Below, one piece after another: positions 63,082 to 64,000 of a stretch of 64,000 nt of DNA; position 1 is the stretch's first letter, and each line of letters opens with the position of its first letter. The notes beneath the pieces were generated by a model. It was not told the origin of the DNA, did not search any database, and was given only the letters and a program-made list of their open reading frames with translations. Position numbers and translations under genes: made by a program. This DNA comes from Leisingera thetidis (GTDB lineage: Bacteria; Pseudomonadota; Alphaproteobacteria; Rhodobacterales; Rhodobacteraceae), in NCBI RefSeq assembly GCF_025857195.1, contig NZ_CP109787.1, forward strand, positions 3,661,001-3,725,000. Reading direction: 5' to 3'.

Positions 63082-64000
63082 TTGCGGCCCTCCTCTATGG
63101 CGTTCAGCACGTCTTCCACCAAGGCCTCGCCGCATTCGAGCCCGGCGGCGATCCGCACCGATCCGGCAGGCGTGCCGAACCGCTGGAACACATTGGCAGT
63201 CCCCGACAGCCCCAGCGCGGCCTGCGCCGGGATCACCAGGCTTTCCGGCCCGCCCCAACTGACGCCGATCTTCACCACTTTCAGGGCATTGGTGAAACGG
63301 GCAATGCCGACGCTGGCATCCAGATCAAAGGCAAACAGCCCGCCATAGCCCGACAGGCAGGCGTTGCCGGGGTTGGCCTCGAACGCCGGGTGGCGCACGC
63401 GGGTGACAGCCGGATGCGCAGACAGCGCCCGGCCCAGCGCCAGCCCGTTCTGCATGTGCCGCGCCATCCGCAGGTTCAGCGTCCGCATACCACGCAGAAC
63501 CAGCCAGGCGTCAAACGGGGACATCTTGCCGCCAAGGTAATGGTAGGATTCATGGTTGATCCGGCTGATCAGCTCTTTCGGTCCTGCAACCAGCCCGGCG
63601 ATGGTATCGGAATGGCCCGCCAGGTATTTCGAGGCAGCATGCACGATCAGGTCGATGCCGTAGTCCGCCGGGCGCTGAAACAGCGGTGTAGCCCAGCTGT
63701 TGTCGATCACCGAAATCACGCCTTCCTTCCGCGCGGCCGCACCGATTGCGCGCAAATCCTGGGTGGTGAAACTCCAGGACGCAGGGCTTTCCAGATACAC
63801 CAGCTTGGCGCCGGGCAGCGCCTCGACCACCGCCTCTGTATCTGTGCCATCCACATATTCGGTGCTAACCCCGAATTTCTTCAGCACGCATTCGAACAGG
63901 CGGAAGGCGTCGGAATAGAGGTTCTCCACCGCCACCACCCGGTCGCCTGCCTGCACAAAGGGCATGACAGCCGCCGCAATTGCCGCCATGCCCGAGGCAA
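63078..64000 (-). CDS. Cys/Met-metabolism PLP enzyme (cystathionine beta-lyase-like), partial
   Basis: The C-terminal 307 residues are present; the start lies beyond the window. The PLP lysine is in HAASKYLAGHSDTIAG, the phosphate-binding region in ASGMAAIAAAVMPFVQAGDR, and VYLESPASWSF follows the family pattern. It belongs to the MetB/MetC family: beta-lyase, gamma-synthase and gamma-lyase cannot be told apart reliably. Its 4-base overlap with a siderophore-type esterase suggests either sulfur supply or a modified role in that pathway. Confidence 0.88.
   Translation of the reverse strand, partial: ASGMAAIAAAVMPFVQAGDRVVAVENLYSDAFRLFECVLKKFGVSTEYVDGTDTEAVVEALPGAKLVYLESPASWSFTTQDLRAIGAAARKEGVISVIDNSWATPLFQRPADYGIDLIVHAASKYLAGHSDTIAGLVAGPKELISRINHESYHYLGGKMSPFDAWLVLRGMRTLNLRMARHMQNGLALGRALSAHPAVTRVRHPAFEANPGNACLSGYGGLFAFDLDASVGIARFTNALKVVKIGVSWGGPESLVIPAQAALGLSGTANVFQRFGTPAGSVRIAAGLECGEALVEDVLNAIEEGRK

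Overview
The window reads as a chromosomal segment of a GC-rich alphaproteobacterium of the Rhodobacteraceae, most likely the marine Roseobacter group (Leisingera/Phaeobacter/Ruegeria-like). This is inferred from the Rhodobacteraceae-type hypothetical families (DUF1523, DUF6638-like, DUF5928-like), the pssA-pmtA pair, the glcDEF and leuCDB arrangements and the overall gene style. No 16S rRNA gene is present, so genus is not fixed.

Layout. 1-4.1 kb: EamA exporter start, an XRE/cupin regulator facing a BenE transporter across two palindromic operators, and ilvD. 4.5-8.5 kb: sulfotransferase and glycosyltransferase (divergent), then a MATE exporter. 8.5-15.7 kb: a compatible-solute block with LysR regulator, BCCT transporter, Tat-exported family 5 solute-binding protein, and a Rieske oxygenase/reductase pair (glycine-betaine-demethylase type) whose leader is a cobalamin riboswitch. 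16.0-17.5 kb: an IS3-family element with intact ends but wrecked ORFs. 17.5-25.8 kb: an uncharacterised co-directional operon of membrane, AAA+ and coiled-coil proteins, interleaved with lower-GC small genes. 26-42 kb: phospholipid genes (pmtA, pssA), creatinase, alpha/beta hydrolase, aldehyde dehydrogenase, globin, Hsp20, two tandem trypsin-like proteases, glycolate oxidase glcDEF, rlmH, rsfS and MscS. 42.4-49.0 kb: leuC, leuD and leuB with a glycosyltransferase, a membrane protein and an EEP-family enzyme between them. 49.1-52.4 kb: tRNA-Pro(CGG), a truncated tyrosine integrase, a second IS3-family element and a lysR stump, i.e. an eroded island. 52.4-58.8 kb: an anaerobic ubiquinone module (ubiX, ubiD, ubiT, ubiU, ubiV) with nnrS and a DUF2478 gene. 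58.9-64 kb: ECF sigma factor and siderophore-type genes (N-hydroxylase, acyltransferase, Fes-like esterase, MetC-like PLP enzyme running off the window).

The most unusual signal is in the two IS3-family elements, which are unrelated to each other. Together they carry 13 short hairpin insertions (about 30-60 bp) of three recognisable families. Family I keeps fixed edges (CCGGCAG and GAGAGGGG) around stems that differ in sequence but stay paired. A family II element is nearly identical in both IS copies. Subtracting the hairpins restores continuous transposase reading frames at most sites, so they look like a small palindromic element that has invaded insertion sequences. No copy was seen in the host genes of this window. 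The second notable point is the B12 riboswitch in front of a betaine-type Rieske demethylase operon.
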